NCBI GenBank assembly: GCA_020355945.1
Contig: CP070627.1
Span: 1,032,129 to 1,042,289 of the forward strand
DNA: 10,161 nt
Source of the DNA: Candidatus Aminicenantota bacterium
GTDB lineage: Bacteria; Acidobacteriota; Aminicenantia; UBA2199
Direction of reading: 5' to 3'
Shown: positions 9,201-10,161 of the stretch, piece by piece
How the letters are laid out: the number at the start of each line of letters is the position of its first letter
Numbering within the stretch: the stretch's first letter is position 1
Notes under the pieces: generated by a model
Told to the model about the DNA's origin: nothing
The model's database searches: none
What the model saw: the letters and a program-made list of their open reading frames with translations, nothing else
Program-made: the position numbers and the translations under genes

Positions 9201-10161
9201 TGGTAACCAACAATTTAGCCTGGCTGTCTTTCAACATGTAATCGATCCGTTCTTCCGGGTAATCCGGTCCAATTGGTAAATACGCGCCGCCAGCCTTTAA
9301 TATACCCATTATGCCTATAATCATTTCAACGGAACGTTCCATCATAATGCCCACAATAGTATCGGATTGAATTCCTTTTTCTATTAATAAGCCGGCCAAT
9401 CGATTGGATTCTTCATTCAATTCTTTGTATGTGATAGCTATTAGCTCCTGGCTCTTAGCTCTTAGGCCAGCATCGCCGCAGGCGTCAAAATATGCCCAAA
9501 GGGCACTGCTTTGTTTGTTATTTGTAATTTGTGATTTGTATTTTGTCTGTATTTTGTATTTTGTATTTTGTAATTTTGGTCCTACAAGGGCGATGCGGTC
9601 CGGTGTTCGTTCCACCTGCTCTTCAAACAATTGATGGATGGTTTTATCTCTGGGATATTCCACTGCCGTATCGTTAAACTCATATAATATCCGGTTCTTA
9701 TCTTCCTCTGACAGAAGCGTTAACTCTCTAACCGCCAATTCCTGGTTTTCGACGACCTGGTCAAATGCAATGCTGAAATGTTTTGCAATCCTTTCTACAA
9801 AATCTCCATCATAAACATTGCCATTATATTGAAATTTTATCATTAATCGATCCGATCCGACCGATGTGACGTTAAAGTCATAATTGGTTTGCTCAAATAT
9901 TTCTACATTCGTTAGTTTTAATTCTGATTTATTACTTTTATTCCCTTCTCTTCCATATCCTTCGATTTGTTCCGCGATGGGGTAATTCTCGAATTCCAGG
10001 ATGTGATCGATTAAATTTTGTTTCAATGCACTCCCGGATTGAATTTCGGCTAATGGATGGTAATGATAGGGCTCACTTGCTAATGCTTCTTCCTGGACTT
10101 TTTGAAGTAATCGATAAAATTTCATTTTTTCTTCAAAACAGATTCGAACCGGTATGGTATT
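6286..10161 (-). CDS. Nonribosomal peptide synthetase, 5'-partial: (C)-A-PCP-C, no thioesterase
   Basis: This cytoplasmic megasynthetase activates one amino acid, holds it on a phosphopantetheine arm and elongates a peptide. Residues are counted from the window edge (N1 at 10161). The frame is open to the edge, so the Met at 10125 (residue 13) is internal: NTIPVR just before it is a C-domain core motif. Order: end of a C domain (1 to about 145); A domain (about 180-710) with TSGSTGKPKG at 370-379, FDIS with D415, NAYGPTE around A511 and NGKIDRR with K708; PCP with GGHSLK, Ser771 carrying the arm; complete C domain with HHIITDG at 972-978, of LCL type (L-configured donor). My GrsA-based reading of the pocket is DIWELTADDK. 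Its three acidic residues hint at a basic or polar substrate, but I do not assign one. The usual LPIDP reads LPIGP (G298). The A domain has two repeat-derived insertions and the last C domain has one. It ends on a C domain plus an acidic-aromatic tail, so the chain must pass to another protein, probably NRPS-B. The family call is certain, the substrate is not. Confidence 0.96.
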   Translation of the reverse strand, partial: NTIPVRICFEEKMKFYRLLQKVQEEALASEPYHYHPLAEIQSGSALKQNLIDHILEFENYPIAEQIEGYGREGNKSNKSELKLTNVEIFEQTNYDFNVTSVGSDRLMIKFQYNGNVYDGDFVERIAKHFSIAFDQVVENQELAVRELTLLSEEDKNRILYEFNDTAVEYPRDKTIHQLFEEQVERTPDRIALVGPKLQNTKYKIQTKYKSQITNNKQSSALWAYFDACGDAGLRAKSQELIAITYKELNEESNRLAGLLIEKGIQSDTIVGIMMERSVEMIIGIMGILKAGGAYLPIGPDYPEERIDYMLKDSQAKLLVTTGNLAKEGEKVRRWEGEIYYIEELMCLSYPLTFLPSNLLNPSDLAYLIYTSGSTGKPKGAMVEHIGMINHISAKVNDLQISRNSVVAQNASHTFDISVWQFFSALTQGGKTVIYPDELVFNPDRFISRLIHDQITILEVVPSYLAVILNSIREKNFTLFHLEYLLVTGEEVKPHMVKQWFEMYPNIKMINAYGPTEASDDITHHIVDKAPDIDRIPIGKPLQNMKIYIVDNYMQLCPIGVKGEIWVAGIGVGRGYLNDALKTNQVFMRAPFTKGECVRLYKTGDLGRWLPDGTIEFFGRTDYQVKIHGFRIELGEIENRLLNHPGIKEVVVIDRTEENRDTYLCAYIVSDREYGILELREYLAKEMSDYMIPSYFLQVEKIPLTPNGKIDRRALPKPEVKVGESYSAPGNETEKKLVEIWSEVLGRDELHASQLQTSIGISDNFFELGGHSLKAMVLVSKIHKVFNVKIPLSEIFKNPEIRELAGYIKDAVRWKYEQIELVEEKEYYVVSSAQKRLYFLQQMYKSGTAYNITTVMILEGIVSKDKFEQSIRGLIRRHESFRTSIELVNEEPVQRIHEHVEFGIEYYDFSPDYTAYTDEKKGTMKVFTGVQGAVFSKSAPWSPKAFDLSKAPLLRVGLIRIDSERHILAVDMHHIITDGISAGILYSEFTSLFLGEELPALSIRYRDYSEWHNNWLDSVEFKKQEEYWLKRFVGEIPVLNMPSDYTRPKVRTFEGDRMAFVIKGDLINRLRRLVNDMGATLYMISLAVCNILLHKYTGQEDIVIGSVTSGRGHIELHHIIGIFVNMHAMRNFPGGGKTFREFLEEVKKNALDAFENQEYPFECLVSNLGIKREPDRHPLVDVVFQLQNLPEMRTQKVDKLKTSPFEFKSHLTKFDLYFELTEIEDTIEIMIEYSTELFNRSTVEILGENYTRILGQVLENSDIRLEEIKILRGLSAASPDVMKDEQGDFDFQ
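6289..6342 (-). other. C-terminal tail of NRPS-A, candidate docking tag
   Basis: The protein ends SAASPDVMKDEQGDFDFQ, directly after the terminal C domain, where a normal module would run on through a linker into an A domain. It is short, charged and ends in alternating Asp and Phe. Aligned with the radical SAM tail (EAATADILKENQEDFKF), the identical positions are A, A, D, K, Q, D, F, F, and most others are conservative. Short C-terminal linear motifs are known to dock NRPS subunits onto partner domains; the role here is inferred. Confidence 0.6.
7342..7375. repeat. 34-base near-perfect palindrome inside the terminal C domain of NRPS-A
   Basis: The arms ccagggggc (7342-7350) and gccccctgg (7367-7375) are exact reverse complements. 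Five more T-A pairs inside (7353-7357 with 7360-7364) extend the stem. It encodes part of an unusual stretch (MKVFTGVQGAVFSKSAPWSP) just before FDLSKAPLLRV, ahead of the HHIITDG motif. That stretch looks like an in-frame insertion compared with the usual C-domain spacing. It is within a gene, so it is not a normal terminator. Confidence 0.75.
9078..9186. repeat. Inverted arrays of an aaggtgag-like unit in the A2-A3 loop of the NRPS-A A domain
   Basis: On the plus strand the left arm (about 9078-9123) is made of gaaggtaaga/gagggtaaga-like units. The right arm (about 9150-9186) is made of caccttct units, whose reverse complement is gaaggtgagaaggtgagaag. The arms could form a large imperfect hairpin. 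Translated, this gives an extended loop (KEGEKVRRWEGE...) just before LAYLIYTSGSTGKPKG. Confidence 0.7.
9435..9583. repeat. Mosaic of short repeats inserted in frame near the start of the NRPS-A A domain
   Basis: The stretch combines an AGCT-rich block (tagctattagctcctggctc and on, 9435-9468), a middle block (about 9465-9509) and a run of imperfect tattttg/atttgta units (about 9510-9579). It encodes roughly 45 extra residues, including NTKYKIQTKYKSQITNNKQ, between RTPDRIAL and ITYKELNE. The NRPS-B A domain has only about ten residues at this place. The reading frame is kept. Confidence 0.75.
10063..10161. repeat. 99-base terminal direct repeat, right copy
   Basis: Second copy of the end repeat, encoding the same C-domain residues at the truncated N-terminal edge of NRPS-A, in the same reading frame. 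Joining the copies gives a 10,062-base circle (3 x 3,354), in which NRPS-B and NRPS-A become a single frame of 2,900 residues: half-C, A, PCP, E, C, A, PCP, C. Whether that protein exists cannot be told from the window. Confidence 0.97.

Noticed and set aside
9510..9579. Repeated tattttg units as a CRISPR-like array
   Set aside because: The units are 6-8 bases and imperfect, with no spacers and no cas genes, and they lie in frame within an A domain.
10090..10125. ATG at 10125 as the true start of NRPS-A
   Set aside because: The frame stays open upstream to the window edge and encodes NTIPVRICFEEK, a conserved C-domain stretch, so the Met is internal.
1..10161. Circular plasmid or phage
   Set aside because: The ends overlap by exactly 99 bases, but there are no replication, mobilisation or structural genes, and the content is an interrupted NRPS operon.

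Overview
All three genes in this 10,161-base window are on the minus strand and form one compact operon for a nonribosomal peptide. In transcription order (high to low coordinates) they are: (1) the 3' part of a nonribosomal peptide synthetase (NRPS-A, 10161 to 6286), entered inside a condensation (C) domain; (2) a 434-residue radical SAM protein of the MiaB/RimO methylthiotransferase type (6254 to 4950); (3) the 5' part of a second NRPS (NRPS-B, 4926 to 1), which leaves the window inside a C domain. The gaps are 31 and 23 bases, and neither holds a visible promoter or terminator. No stretch over 300 bases lacks a gene. I found no RNA genes, CRISPR array, transposase, or replication or mobilisation genes.

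Assembly line. NRPS-A reads (C-domain end)-A-PCP-C and stops without a thioesterase. Its adenylation (A) domain has the ten-residue pocket code DIWELTADDK. NRPS-B starts with only the C-terminal half of a C domain, with no HHxxxDG motif, followed by A-PCP-E-C. Its A code is DLTKIGEVGK, one residue from the classic asparagine code. The PCP has GGDSIK, the epimerase (E) domain has all the usual motifs, and the next C domain has the HHILMDGW and TPMQEG features of a D-Cys-type... that is, a DCL domain, which accepts a D-configured donor. The expected chain is therefore ...X, then D-Asn, then a further residue.

Most interesting biology. The radical SAM protein has the three N-terminal cysteines and the CxxxCxxC motif of methylthiotransferases and looks more like RimO, which methylthiolates the beta carbon of an aspartate, than like MiaB. 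It has no recognisable TRAM domain. It ends in a tail (EAATADILKENQEDFKF) that closely resembles the tail of NRPS-A (SAASPDVMKDEQGDFDFQ). I infer a shared C-terminal docking tag that could bring a RimO-like enzyme to the Asn module. A beta-methylthio-Asn/Asp residue in the peptide is a testable guess.

Assembly caveat. The first 99 bases (1-99) are identical to the last 99 (10063-10161). Closing the ends gives a 10,062-base circle in which NRPS-B runs in frame into NRPS-A as one protein of 2,900 residues. With no replication genes, I think this is an assembly loop through near-identical C-domain DNA in two NRPS genes, or a tandem repeat, rather than a plasmid.

Organism. Moderate GC, very large NRPS genes and in-frame short repeats inserted in A-domain loops fit an uncultured bacterium. 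The style recalls Candidatus Aminicenantes or related environmental lineages, but this is a low-confidence impression.
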